A stretch of 64,000 nt of DNA from Alphaproteobacteria bacterium (GTDB taxonomy: Bacteria; Pseudomonadota; Alphaproteobacteria; Sphingomonadales; Sphingomonadaceae): contig JAGWWF010000013.1 of assembly GCA_018970445.1 (NCBI GenBank), forward strand, positions 32,543 to 96,542, written 5' to 3'. The notes beneath the pieces were generated by a model. That model ran no database searches. It had not been told where the DNA came from and worked only from the letters and a program-made list of their open reading frames with translations. Below are positions 1 to 9,200 of this stretch, in pieces. Within the stretch, counting starts at the first letter, position 1; the number at the start of each line of letters is the position of its first letter. Position numbers and translations under genes: made by a program.

Positions 1-1607
1 AAGAAGAAGGTCATCAGCAAGGTGGCGATATGGGCGCCATCGACATCGGCATCGGTCATGATGATGATGCGTTCGTAACGAAGATGTTCGGGCCGATATT
101 TGTCGCGCGTGCCGCAGCCCAGCGCCATGGCCAGATCGGCGATTTCGCTGTTGGCGCCGATCTTGGCGGTGTTGGCGCTGGCGACGTTCAATATCTTGCC
201 GCGGATGGGCAGGATCGCCTGGGTGTTGCGATCGCGCGCCTGCTTGGCGCTGCCACCGGCCGAATCGCCTTCGACGATGAACAATTCGGTGCCCTGCGCG
301 TCGTCGCGGGCGCAATCGGTCAGCTTGCCGGGCAGGCGCAGCGATGATTTGCTGGTCGCGGTCTTGCGTTTCACCAGCGCTTCGGCACGGCGGCGCAGCC
401 GGTCTTCCATCCGTTCCACCACAAAGGCCAGCAGCGCCTTGCCGCGCTCGCCGCTGCCGGTCAGCCAGTGATCGAAATGATCCTTGATGGCATTGTCGAC
501 CAGCCGCGTCGCTTCCGGGCTGGTCAGCCGGTCCTTGGTCTGGCTCTGGAACTGCGGATCGCGGATGAACAGAGACAGCATGATTTCGGCGCCGGCAAAC
601 ACATCCTCGCCCGACAGGTCGGCGGCGCGTTTGTTGCCGGTGAGGCCGGCAAAGCCTTTGAGCCCGCGGGTGAGCGCAAGGCGCAGCCCGGCCTCGTGCG
701 TGCCGCCGTCGGGGGTGGGGATGGTGTTGCAATAATGGCTGGCGCTGCCTTCGCCCCATTGCGGCCAGGCACAGGCCCATTCCACCGCGCCCAGCGGCCG
801 GCCATCGGGGCCGGCGGGCAGATCGGCACGGCCGGCAAACAGATCGGGCACCACCAGCGGCCGGTTTTCCAGCCGTTCCTTCAAGTGATCGGCCAGGCCG
901 CCGGGAAAAGTGAAGACGGCGGATTCGGGCACATCGGCGCTGGCCAGTTCGGGGGCACAGCGCCAGCGGATCTCGACGCCGCCGAACAGATAGGCCTTTG
1001 ACCGGGCCAGCTTGTAGAGCCGGGCCGGGCGGAAGGCAGCATCGGGGCCGAAGATTTCGGCATCGGGGTGGAAACGCACCGTGGTGCCGCGCCGGTTGGA
1101 AACGGCCCCCAGGCGTTCGATCGGCCCCAGCGGCACCCCGCGCGAAAAGCGCTGGCGGAACAATTCGCGGTTGCGGGCAACCTCCACCACCGTTTCATCC
1201 GACAGGGCGTTGACCACGCTGATGCCCACGCCGTGCAGGCCGCCGGAGGTGGCATAGGCCTTGCCGCTGAACTTGCCGCCCGAATGCAGCATGGTCAGGA
1301 TCACTTCCAGTGCCGATTTGTCGGGAAAGCGCGGGTGCGGATCGATCGGGATGCCGCGGCCATTGTCGGCGATGGTCAGGCTGTTGTCGGCCTCCAGCGT
1401 CACCTCGATGCGGCTGGCGTGGCCGGCCACCGCCTCGTCCATCGCATTGTCCAGCACTTCGGCGGCGAGATGGTGCAGGGCGCGCTCGTCGGTGCCGCCG
1501 ATATACATGCCGGGGCGGCGGCGGACGGGTTCCAGGCCTTCGAGCACCTCGATATGGCTGGCATCATAATCGCTGGAGCTTTGCGTGGCGGCAAACAGAT
1601 CGGACAT
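1..1607 (-). CDS. parE: DNA topoisomerase IV subunit B (ParE), C-terminal part missing
   Basis: ATPase subunit of topoisomerase IV, which with ParC decatenates replicated chromosomes. About 535 residues are visible; the gene runs off the left edge. The N-terminus carries the GHKL ATPase signatures: LEPVRRRPGMYIG, then EVLDNAMDEA, then DNGRGIP and GGLHGVG. Further on are the transducer region and the start of the Toprim domain (VEGDSAGGSA, then MTDADVDGAHI at the window edge). The RRRPGMYIGGTDERALHHL stretch and the short N-terminus fit ParE better than GyrB (family knowledge). The ATG at 1607 gives MSDLFAAT, as in related ParE proteins. It is transcribed leftwards, away from the spacer at 1608-2014. 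Confidence 0.95.
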   Translation of the reverse strand, partial: MSDLFAATQSSSDYDASHIEVLEGLEPVRRRPGMYIGGTDERALHHLAAEVLDNAMDEAVAGHASRIEVTLEADNSLTIADNGRGIPIDPHPRFPDKSALEVILTMLHSGGKFSGKAYATSGGLHGVGISVVNALSDETVVEVARNRELFRQRFSRGVPLGPIERLGAVSNRRGTTVRFHPDAEIFGPDAAFRPARLYKLARSKAYLFGGVEIRWRCAPELASADVPESAVFTFPGGLADHLKERLENRPLVVPDLFAGRADLPAGPDGRPLGAVEWACAWPQWGEGSASHYCNTIPTPDGGTHEAGLRLALTRGLKGFAGLTGNKRAADLSGEDVFAGAEIMLSLFIRDPQFQSQTKDRLTSPEATRLVDNAIKDHFDHWLTGSGERGKALLAFVVERMEDRLRRRAEALVKRKTATSKSSLRLPGKLTDCARDDAQGTELFIVEGDSAGGSAKQARDRNTQAILPIRGKILNVASANTAKIGANSEIADLAMALGCGTRDKYRPEHLRYERIIIMTDADVDGAHIATLLMTFF

Positions 1608-1734
1608 GACAGACTGTATAGGGGCAGCCGGGGCCGGCCGCCAGCGGCTTGGCAGCAGGACGTCACCCCCTGACTGCGACGAAATTTCTTGCGCCTACGC
1701 ATTTTCGCGCATTGTTCTGTAACGTTGTGCAGTG

Positions 1735-1810
1735 CAAAAGGGTCATGCCGATATGGCGATCCTCCCCAAGGATTTACTGGGCCCGGAACTTTGGTTCCGG
1801 GCCTTTTTTT
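1735..1810 (+). ncRNA. Candidate small RNA with CCCC-loop hairpin and terminator
   Basis: The spacer between divergent parE and the glnA terminator holds a plus-strand intrinsic terminator with no plus-strand gene upstream to use it. Just before it, 1759-1773 can fold as ATCCT-CCCCA-AGGAT, exposing a C-rich loop complementary to a Shine-Dalgarno sequence. A C-rich loop hairpin followed by a terminator hairpin is common in alphaproteobacterial trans-acting sRNAs (established pattern). The 5' end is unknown and I see no convincing promoter, so the left boundary is a guess. Confidence 0.35.
1780..1810 (+). terminator. Rho-independent terminator
   Basis: Perfect 10-bp stem GGCCCGGAAC (1780-1789) and GTTCCGGGCC (1794-1803) with a 4-nt loop, followed directly by seven T (1804-1810). 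It is oriented for plus-strand transcription, but no plus-strand coding gene precedes it, which is the main argument for a small RNA here. Confidence 0.8.
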
Positions 1811-1941
1811 ATCCCTTCTAAGGGAGTTACCGGATTGGCGGGCGCGGTGCCCTGGGCAGTGGCCGAATCGGCCGCATGTTGTGCGGCGCACAAACCCCGT
1901 TCATGTTGGCGATGATTTCGGGCGCGGGGCGTCAGCCCGGC

Positions 1942-1971
1942 AAAAAAGGGGCGGCCCGCAAGGGCCGCCCC
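1942..1971 (-). terminator. Rho-independent terminator of glnA
   Basis: On the minus strand, downstream of the glnA stop codon, a 10-bp GC stem (GGGGCGGCCC pairing with GGGCCGCCCC, loop of 4) is followed by six T residues (A at 1942-1947 on the plus strand). It ends the glnB-glnA transcript. Confidence 0.88.
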
Positions 1972-2014
1972 TGTTTGCACCATCCGGCTCCGGCCAGCGC
2001 CGGGGCGGGCGGCG

Positions 2015-3424
2015 TCAGGCGCTGTAATACATGTCGAATTCCACCGGCGCCGGGGTCATTTCCCAGCGCTGCACCTCTTCCATCTTCAGTTCGATATAGG
2101 AATCGATCTGGTCGTCGGTGAACACGCCGCCCTTGGTGAACACGGCGCGGCTCTTGTCGAGCGCGGCGAGGGCCTCGCGCAGGGAGGCGCACACCGTGGG
2201 CACCTTCTTTAGCTCGCGCGGCGGCAGGTCATAGAGATTCTTGTCCATGGCCGGGCCGGGGTGGATCTTGTTCTCGATGCCGTCCAGGCCGGCCATCAAC
2301 AGCGCGGTATAGGCCAGATAGGGATTGGCCAGCGCATCGGGGAAGCGCACCTCGACGCGCTTGGACTTGGCACCGGTGCCATAGGGGATGCGGCACGAGG
2401 CCGAACGGTTGCGGCTGGAATAGGCCAGCAGCACCGGCGCTTCAAAGCCGGGCACCAGCCGCTTGTAGCTGTTGGTGCCGGGGTTGGTGAAGGCGTTGCA
2501 GGCCTTGGCGTGCTTGATGATGCCGCCGATGAAATACAGCGCCATTTCCGACAGGCCGGCATATTGGTCGCCGGCGAACAGCGGGGTCTTGCCGTTCCAG
2601 ATGCTCAAATGGGTGTGCATGCCGCTGCCGTTGTCGTCCTTGATCGGCTTGGGCATGAAGGTGGCGGTCTTGCCATAGGCATGGGCCACCTGGTGCACGA
2701 CATATTTGTACACCTGCATGCGATCGGCGGTTTCCACCAGCTTGCCGAAGGTCAGCCCCAGTTCGTGCTGGGCCGATGCCACCTCGTGGTGGTGCTTGTC
2801 ACACGGCAGGCCCATGTCCAGCATGGTGGCGACCATTTCGGCGCGCAGATCAACGGCGCTGTCCACCGGGGCGACCGGGAAATAGCCGCCCTTGGCGCGC
2901 GGGCGGTGGGCCATGTTGCCCTGTTCATACGAACGGCCGCTGTTGGTGGGCAGTTCGATGTCGTCGAGGTGGAAGAAGCCCTCGTTGTAGCTCAGGCCGA
3001 AGCGGACATCGTCGAACACGAAGAATTCGGCTTCCGGGCCGACATAGACGGTGTCGCCGATGCCGGTGGCCTTGAGATAGGCTTCACCGCGCTTGGCGGT
3101 GGAACGGGGATCGCGGCCATAGAGCTGGCCGGTCGACGGTTCGACGATGTCGCAGATCAGGATCAGCATCGGCGTGGCCGAGAAGGGATCGACATAGGTC
3201 GCATCCAGATCGGGCTTGAGGATCATGTCGCTTTCGTTGATCGCCTTCCAGCCGGCGATGGACGACCCATCGAACATGAAGCCATCGGTCAGCATGTCCT
3301 CGTCGATCACGCCCGACACCATGGTGAGATGCTGCCACTTGCCCTTGGGATCGGTGAAGCGCAGATCGACCCATTCGATCTCCTTCTCCTTGATGGTGGC
3401 GAGGATGTCGGCAGCCGTGGTCAT
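2015..3424 (-). CDS. glnA: Glutamine synthetase type I
   Basis: Cytoplasmic dodecameric enzyme that condenses glutamate and ammonia with ATP to make glutamine, the entry point of ammonium assimilation. At 469 residues it has the usual GSI length. Visible signatures are the N-terminal beta-grasp FDGSSIAGW, the metal and ATP-site block [36 protein letters not shown], and the NLYDLPP segment whose tyrosine is the adenylylation target in GSI-beta enzymes. That tyrosine suggests control by GlnE as well as by PII (inference). It lies 37 nt downstream of glnB in the same direction. The ATG at 3424 has AAGGGA about 8 nt upstream. A strong terminator follows the gene. Confidence 0.97.
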   Translation of the reverse strand: MTTAADILATIKEKEIEWVDLRFTDPKGKWQHLTMVSGVIDEDMLTDGFMFDGSSIAGWKAINESDMILKPDLDATYVDPFSATPMLILICDIVEPSTGQLYGRDPRSTAKRGEAYLKATGIGDTVYVGPEAEFFVFDDVRFGLSYNEGFFHLDDIELPTNSGRSYEQGNMAHRPRAKGGYFPVAPVDSAVDLRAEMVATMLDMGLPCDKHHHEVASAQHELGLTFGKLVETADRMQVYKYVVHQVAHAYGKTATFMPKPIKDDNGSGMHTHLSIWNGKTPLFAGDQYAGLSEMALYFIGGIIKHAKACNAFTNPGTNSYKRLVPGFEAPVLLAYSSRNRSASCRIPYGTGAKSKRVEVRFPDALANPYLAYTALLMAGLDGIENKIHPGPAMDKNLYDLPPRELKKVPTVCASLREALAALDKSRAVFTKGGVFTDDQIDSYIELKMEEVQRWEMTPAPVEFDMYYSA

Positions 3425-3461
3425 TGGATCGTCCCTTGTCTTCTTGTTGGTTGCTTAAAAT

Positions 3462-3854
<393 letters not shown>

Positions 3855-3887
3855 TCATGGCTGGCTTTCCTGGTTCATGCCTCCTTT
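3855..3887 (-). promoter_or_regulatory. Putative leader peptide (7 codons) with strong RBS ahead of glnB
   Basis: On the minus strand an AAAGGAGG sequence (3880-3887) is followed one base later by ATG AAC CAG GAA AGC CAG CCA TGA (3878-3855), encoding M-N-Q-E-S-Q-P. The ribosome-binding site is better than that of glnB or glnA, and two of the seven codons are glutamine. It ends 54 nt before the glnB GTG. No attenuator hairpin is obvious, and such short ORFs arise by chance. Function is inference. Confidence 0.3.
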
Positions 3888-4271
3888 GCGCATGCCGCGC
3901 TACCGCAATTTGGCCCATACACCGGCCGCGGGCTGACCGTGCTGCACTGCACCGTCAAACACCTTATGTCGCAGGGATGACGGGGAAGGCAACACTTCTG
4001 CCATCGCGATTCGGCCGTTGAACGACCGTCATGCGCCTCTTGCCTCATATCCGGCAGCGGGCCAGAGACCCGGCAGCGAACGGCGCGATGCCGGGGGAGG
4101 CTCTGCCGGGCCGCCACCGCCTGGACTGATCATGGCTGCCAGCCGCTTGATGGGGACGATGGAACGCAACAACAACACCCCGCGTTGCCGATCGAATTGC
4201 CCGGTCAGATGCGCTCCGCGCGGCGGCCATCACGACGGGCGGTGAACCGGGATTGAGTGCAAGGGAAATTG
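3888..4271. other. Divergent glnB / amtB intergenic region
   Basis: About 380 bases with no credible coding sequence. It must hold the promoters for glnB-glnA (minus) and amtB (plus). I searched both strands by eye for a -24/-12 sigma-54 promoter, expected for NtrC control, and found no good match. An AAGGG sequence at 4261-4265 serves as the amtB ribosome-binding site. Confidence 0.5.
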
Positions 4272-5639
4272 ATGAAGACGATCCTCAACCGAACAGGGAT
4301 GCCGGCAATGCGTGCCGGTCTTGCCCTGGTGACCGCCCTCTTGACTGCCCTTGTGACCGCCGGGCCTGCGCTTGCGCAGGAGGCAGCGCCGCTCGTGCCC
4401 GACAAGGGCGACACCGCCTGGATGCTCGTCTCCACGCTGCTGGTGCTCTTGATGATCCTGCCGGGCCTGCAACTTTTCTATGGCGGCCTTGCCCGCAGCA
4501 AGAACATGCTTTCAACCATGACCCAGATTGGTGCCGCCACCTGCCTGGTCATGCTGCTGTGGGTGGCGTTTGGCTATTCGCTGGCGTTCGGGCCCGACAT
4601 GGAAGGGCCGCTGAAGCCGTTCATCGCCGGGTTTGACCGGCTGTTCCTGGCCGGCATCACGCCCGACAGCACGGCGGCCACCTTCACCAAGGATGTGGTG
4701 ATCCCCGAATATGTGTTCGTGTGTTTCCAGATGACCTTCGCCGCCATCACCGCCAGCCTGGTGCTGGGATCGGTGGTGGAGCGGATCAGATTTTCCGCCG
4801 TGCTGGTGTTCACGCTGGTGTGGATGCCGCTGGTCTATCTGCCGATCGCCCACATGGTGTGGGCGGCGTCCGGCCTGTTTTTCGTGATGGGCGCGCTGGA
4901 TTTCGCCGGCGGCACCGTGGTTCACATCAACGCCGGCGTGTCGGCGCTGGTGGCCGCCATCATTCTGGGCAAGCGCCTGGGCTTTGGCCGGGACACGATG
5001 GCTCCCCATTCGCTCACGCTCACGCTGGTGGGCACCGGCATGCTGTGGGTCGGCTGGTTCGGCTTCAATGCCGGCTCGGCGCTGGAAGCCAATGGATCGG
5101 CGGCGCTGGCCATGATCAACAGCTTCGTCGCCACCGCTGCCGGCGCCCTGGCCTGGCTGGCCACCGAAAGACTGGCCGGCCACAAGCCGTCGTCGCTTGG
5201 GCTGGCGTCGGGCATCGTGGCCGGGCTGGTGGCCGTCACCCCGGCCGCCGGCAATGCCGGCCCGCTGGGTGCCATTGCCTTGGGGGCCATAGCGGCTGTC
5301 GTCTGCTATGTCGCGGTGTCGGTGATCAAGCCGCGGCTTGGCTATGACGATTCGCTGGATGCCTTTGGCATTCATGGCGTGGGCGGGATCGTTGGCGCGA
5401 TCGGCACCGCCGTGGTCTATGCACCGGCGCTGGGCGGCCCCGGCGCAGCGGATTATGACATGGGTGCCAAGCTTCTGGTCCAGTTGGTGGCGGTGGGCAC
5501 CACCATCGTGTGGGCCGCCATTGGCACGACAATCGCCATCTTCGTGGCCAAGGCGGTGACCGGGCTGCGCGTCAGCAGCGATGTCGAGCGTGAAGGGCTC
5601 GATCTTGGCGAGCATGGCGAGCGGGCCTATAATCCCTGA
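4272..5639 (+). CDS. amtB: Ammonium transporter, Amt family
   Basis: Inner-membrane trimeric channel for ammonium uptake. The 455-residue protein starts with a signal-peptide-like segment ending LVTAGPALAQ, followed by about 11 hydrophobic segments. Amt signatures are visible: LQLFYGGLARSKNM, DFAGGTVVHINAG, GWFGFNAGSAL with the pore histidine region, and DDSLDAFGIHGVGGI. I chose the ATG at 4272 (AAGGG about 7 nt upstream) over an in-frame GTG at 4257. In this layout it diverges from glnB-glnA, and the PII protein presumably blocks it under nitrogen excess, as GlnK does in other bacteria (family knowledge). Confidence 0.95.
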   Translation: MKTILNRTGMPAMRAGLALVTALLTALVTAGPALAQEAAPLVPDKGDTAWMLVSTLLVLLMILPGLQLFYGGLARSKNMLSTMTQIGAATCLVMLLWVAFGYSLAFGPDMEGPLKPFIAGFDRLFLAGITPDSTAATFTKDVVIPEYVFVCFQMTFAAITASLVLGSVVERIRFSAVLVFTLVWMPLVYLPIAHMVWAASGLFFVMGALDFAGGTVVHINAGVSALVAAIILGKRLGFGRDTMAPHSLTLTLVGTGMLWVGWFGFNAGSALEANGSAALAMINSFVATAAGALAWLATERLAGHKPSSLGLASGIVAGLVAVTPAAGNAGPLGAIALGAIAAVVCYVAVSVIKPRLGYDDSLDAFGIHGVGGIVGAIGTAVVYAPALGGPGAADYDMGAKLLVQLVAVGTTIVWAAIGTTIAIFVAKAVTGLRVSSDVEREGLDLGEHGERAYNP

Positions 5640-5826
5640 TCCGCCAACCGATGAATGCAATGGCCCGCCGGCTGACTGGCGTGTTGTTGATGGCTGCGGC
5701 GACGTTTCCCGCTGGCCCGGCGGCCGCCGGGGATGCGCTGCGCACGCTGTCCCTGGTGCCGGGTGGTGCCCGGAACCGCAAGGCGCGCATCAGCCTTGCC
5801 CGGATCCGGGCGCAGCAGGGGGCCGA

Positions 5827-6597
5827 TCAGGCCGTAGTGGCATAGCCGCCATCGACAGTGACAACACTGCCGCACAGGAAATCGCTGGCCCGGCTGGCCA
5901 GGAACAGCGCGACGCCGGCCATGTCGTCCGGCGTGCCCCAGCGCTGCATCGGGGTGGCGGCGCGGAAGGCTTCGCGGAACTCCTCGGCGATGCCGGCCGT
6001 CATCTTCGACGGGAAAAAGCCCGGTGCGATGGCGTTCACCGCAATGTGCCGCGGGGCAAGGAACTTGGCCATCATCCGGGTGAGGTGCAGCACGCCGGCC
6101 TTTGACGCGGCATAGCTGTAGGTTTCCAGATCGGAAATGTGCTGCCCGTCGATCGAGCCGATGTTGATCACCTTCGCCAATGTGCCGGGGCCGGCCGCGG
6201 CTTCGAGCAGCGGCATGAGGGCCTGGGTGAGGAAGAAGACCGACTTCACATTGATGTCCATCACCTTGTCCCAGCCGGATTCGGGGAACTGGTCGAACTG
6301 TGCACCCCACGAGGCGCCGGCGTTGTTGAACAAGATATCCACCCGGGGCGTGATGGCAGCAACAGCGGCGGCGAAGCGGGTGATTTCGGCCATCTGCGCC
6401 AGATCGGCCGGAATGGCGGTGCAGGCCGGGCCCAGCCGGGCGGCCAGCCCTTCGCAATCGGCCTGCTTGCGGCTGGTGATGATCACGGTTGCGCCGTTCT
6501 CCACCAGGGCGCGGGCGATCATCTCGCCGATGCCGCGGCTGCCGCCGGTGACGATGGCGGTCTTGCCGGCAACGCTGAACAGCTGGTCGATCTTCAT
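5827..6597 (-). CDS. Short-chain dehydrogenase/reductase
   Basis: NAD(P)-dependent oxidoreductase of the classical SDR family, 256 residues. The cofactor loop TGGSRGIG is near the N-terminus, the NNAG motif follows, and the catalytic Ser with YSYAASKAG supplies the Tyr-x-x-x-Lys pair. The sequence ends with CGSVVTVDGGYAT, typical of FabG-like SDRs. Its ATG overlaps the MFS transporter stop as ATGA, so translation is probably coupled. The substrate is unknown. It is the last gene of a LuxR-MFS-SDR operon and probably acts on a compound carried by the transporter (inference). Confidence 0.9.
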   Translation of the reverse strand: MKIDQLFSVAGKTAIVTGGSRGIGEMIARALVENGATVIITSRKQADCEGLAARLGPACTAIPADLAQMAEITRFAAAVAAITPRVDILFNNAGASWGAQFDQFPESGWDKVMDINVKSVFFLTQALMPLLEAAAGPGTLAKVINIGSIDGQHISDLETYSYAASKAGVLHLTRMMAKFLAPRHIAVNAIAPGFFPSKMTAGIAEEFREAFRAATPMQRWGTPDDMAGVALFLASRASDFLCGSVVTVDGGYATTA

Positions 6598-8240
6598 GTT
6601 GCATTCTCTCCGATGATTTCGCCGGCGGCGCGGGCGCGGTCGAGCCGGCTGGCTTCGGCGGCGGGCAGCCAGCGGAAGACCATGAACAGGCTTGCAATGG
6701 TGAACGGGGCCATCAGCAGCAACGCCAGCACCCCGGTGCCCAGGCTGCCGCTGAGTTTCGAGACAAAGCCGGTGAACCAGGGGCCCAGGCCCAGGCCGAA
6801 CAGGGTGGTGCCGATGAAGAAGGTGGCCGTGGCGGCACCGCGCATGCGCGGCATCACCAGATCCTGCGTGGTGGCGGCCGCCACGCCGACATACATCGAA
6901 CCGAACACCGTGGTGGGGGCAAAGCACAGGAAGAAGGTGGCCAGATCGGTTGTGGTATATTGCAGCCAGATGAAGGGCGCCGGCACCAGCGTGGCCAGCG
7001 CGCCGACCATGATGCGGCCCGAAGGATGGCGTTTCTTGGCCCAATCGCCCAGCACGCCGCCCAGGATGGTGCCGACAAAGCCGCCCAGCGCCCCGCCGCC
7101 GCCCAGGATGAAGGCCACCGCCTCCTTGGTTGCATACCAGGGGATGGGCCCGCCCGCGGCCAGCATCGGTTCGGCAAAGGTGCGCAGCGCATAGGGCGCG
7201 GCCCAGAAGCCGACGCTGTATCCGACGAAACTGATCGAGCCGAAGCCCAATATGGTCAGCACGAAGGCCGGCGTGCCCCAGATCATCTCAAAGGTCGGCT
7301 GGTCGCGGCGCTTGATCGATTGCGCCCAGCTGATCACGGCATAAAGCCCGGTGCCGACCGCCACGAACTGCGGGATTTCGCCGGTGAGATGCACCAGGCT
7401 GGCCACCAGCCCCGCCACCAGCGCCAGCGCGGCGATATTCTCCAGCAGCGCCCGGCGGCCAAGCAGCGCCATGTTGATGAGGGTGAGCGGCGGGATGACG
7501 CTTGCCATGTCGGCCAGGAAATTGCGGATGATGGCGCGCCCCGCCATCGGCACCGGCGGCGGCAGCCCATCGGCGCGGCCGCGAATGGGTTCGATCAGCG
7601 TGGCTACCCACAGCGCCAGCAGCAGGCCGGGCAGGCCCACCGCCATGAAGGCCGCCTGCCAGCCCACCAGCCCCAGCGGCCCGCCATCGGGATAGGCGCT
7701 GTTCCAGCCCTTCACCACCACGGCGCCGATCAGCAGCGAGACGCCGCCACCCAGATACAGGCCGGCAGCATAGATGGACAGCGCGGTGGCCCGCCGCGCC
7801 TTGGGGAACCAATCGGAAATCATCGAATAGGCCGATGGGCCGGCCGTGGCCTCGCCCACCCCCACCCCGACACGGGCCAGCGACAATTGCGCAAAGCTGC
7901 CCGACAGGCCCGACAGCGCCGTCATCCCCGACCACAGGGTGAGGCCCAGGCTGAGCAGCCGGGTGCGCACCCAGTTGTCGGCCAGCCGACCGATCGGCAC
8001 GCCGAACAGCGCGTAGAACACGGCAAAGGCGGTGCCGTAAAGAAAGCCAAGCTGGGCATCGGACAGATCAAGGTCGCGCTTGATGTCTTCGGCCAGGATC
8101 GACAGGATCTGGCGATCGATGAAATTGAACACATAAACCAGAACCAGCAGCGCCAGCACATACCAGGCATAGGGGCCGCCCACGGCGGGCACCTTGCCTT
8201 GCGGTTCCGCGCCCGCCGCGTCGTGATCGGCCATTCCCAT
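6594..8240 (-). CDS. MFS transporter (spinster-like)
   Basis: Major facilitator superfamily permease of about 548 residues with 12 or more hydrophobic segments. The first segment reads YVLALLVLVYVFNFIDRQIL. The N-half loop motif GRLADNWVRTRLL corresponds to MFS motif A, and RVGVGVGEATAGPSAYSMI is typical of the spinster-like group common in sphingomonads. An extended central loop near residues 250-330 carries additional hydrophobic stretches. I chose the ATG at 8240 (GGGGA just upstream); the frame stays open to 8309 and another ATG lies at 8234. The substrate cannot be read from sequence. It lies 46 nt behind the LuxR gene. Confidence 0.88.
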   Translation of the reverse strand: MGMADHDAAGAEPQGKVPAVGGPYAWYVLALLVLVYVFNFIDRQILSILAEDIKRDLDLSDAQLGFLYGTAFAVFYALFGVPIGRLADNWVRTRLLSLGLTLWSGMTALSGLSGSFAQLSLARVGVGVGEATAGPSAYSMISDWFPKARRATALSIYAAGLYLGGGVSLLIGAVVVKGWNSAYPDGGPLGLVGWQAAFMAVGLPGLLLALWVATLIEPIRGRADGLPPPVPMAGRAIIRNFLADMASVIPPLTLINMALLGRRALLENIAALALVAGLVASLVHLTGEIPQFVAVGTGLYAVISWAQSIKRRDQPTFEMIWGTPAFVLTILGFGSISFVGYSVGFWAAPYALRTFAEPMLAAGGPIPWYATKEAVAFILGGGGALGGFVGTILGGVLGDWAKKRHPSGRIMVGALATLVPAPFIWLQYTTTDLATFFLCFAPTTVFGSMYVGVAAATTQDLVMPRMRGAATATFFIGTTLFGLGLGPWFTGFVSKLSGSLGTGVLALLLMAPFTIASLFMVFRWLPAAEASRLDRARAAGEIIGENAT

Positions 8241-8286
8241 CCATCCCCAAATGCCGGCAGCGACTGCCTGTTGGGGCAATGGCTTA

Positions 8287-9051
8287 TCAGCCGTCCTGTC
8301 GGCTGTCACCCATCACATCGGCAAAGGCGATCTGGCCATCGAACAGGGCGCGCACCACCAGTTCGGTGCGGCTGGACACGCCATAGCGCTGTTTGGCGGC
8401 TTCCAGATATTTGTGCACCGTGCCCGCCGAAAGGCCCAGCAGCTGGCCGGCCACCCAGTTGGATTTGCCGCGCGCCGCCAGCACCAGGCAATCAAGCTGG
8501 CGCTGGGTAAGGCGTTGCGCCGCCGCGGGGCCAGCGCTGGCGGCAGTGGGCGCGCGCAGCCGGCGGGCGGCTTCAAAGGCGAAACAGGCCAGATACTGCG
8601 CGGCCGGCAGGCTGTCCTGCGGCAACGGGGCGGTGCCGGCGGTGACGAAGCTGACCAGGCCCGACGCCTCACCGGGAATGTGGATGGGGACCGTATAGCC
8701 TTCGGCGAGGCCGGCGGCGCGGGCATCGGCCATATAGGCGTGATGCCGGCGGGTCATCGGCACCAGGCCGGGCAGGTTGCTCCAGGCAAAGGGCGTGACC
8801 GTGCGTTCGCAGGCCAGCAGCACCGGATCATCGGCGACCAGATTGCTCGCCACCAGCCGATCCACCCAGGCATCCGGAAAATCGCTGAGCCGCAAGGGCC
8901 CCAGCCGTTTGGCCGAGACCTGCTGGGCCAGTGCGAAATGATCGAACTGCAACTGGCGGGTTGCCGCCTTCAGCACCAGCCCGATATCGGTGAGGCTGTG
9001 CGCATCGCGCACATCGCGGACAAATGCCTGCACATTGCTTATCGTCGCCAC
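8287..9051 (-). CDS. LuxR-family regulator with autoinducer-binding-like domain
   Basis: DNA-binding transcription factor of about 254 residues from the GTG at 9051 (AGGGG 8 nt upstream). The N-terminal 160 residues resemble the autoinducer-binding domain (FDHFALAQQ, then FPDAWVDRLVASNLVADDPV and TPFAWSNLP). The C-terminus is a LuxR helix-turn-helix: LTQRQLDCLVLAARGKSNWVAGQLLGLS, then TVHKYLEAAKQRYGV. No luxI-type synthase is present in the window, so it may be a LuxR solo. It is followed by an MFS transporter and an SDR that it may control. It diverges from msrA across about 150 bases. Confidence 0.85.
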   Translation of the reverse strand: MATISNVQAFVRDVRDAHSLTDIGLVLKAATRQLQFDHFALAQQVSAKRLGPLRLSDFPDAWVDRLVASNLVADDPVLLACERTVTPFAWSNLPGLVPMTRRHHAYMADARAAGLAEGYTVPIHIPGEASGLVSFVTAGTAPLPQDSLPAAQYLACFAFEAARRLRAPTAASAGPAAAQRLTQRQLDCLVLAARGKSNWVAGQLLGLSAGTVHKYLEAAKQRYGVSSRTELVVRALFDGQIAFADVMGDSRQDG

Positions 9052-9200
9052 GCCACACCCCTGCCTGCGTCGCTGCACGCTGCGACGTCCTGCCGGTTGG
9101 CACTGCCCTTGCCCACCATGTGCCTGCGCGCCTATGCGCAACCACATCACGTGATGTTTCACCAAAAAAAGGTGAAAATTACCTTTACGATGAGGCGAAA

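Noticed and set aside
5651..5845. 64-residue ORF after amtB with a signal-peptide-like N-terminus
   Set aside because: It has no clear ribosome-binding site, no recognisable family, and runs into the 3' end of the convergent SDR gene. In this base composition a hydrophobic ORF of this size is expected by chance.
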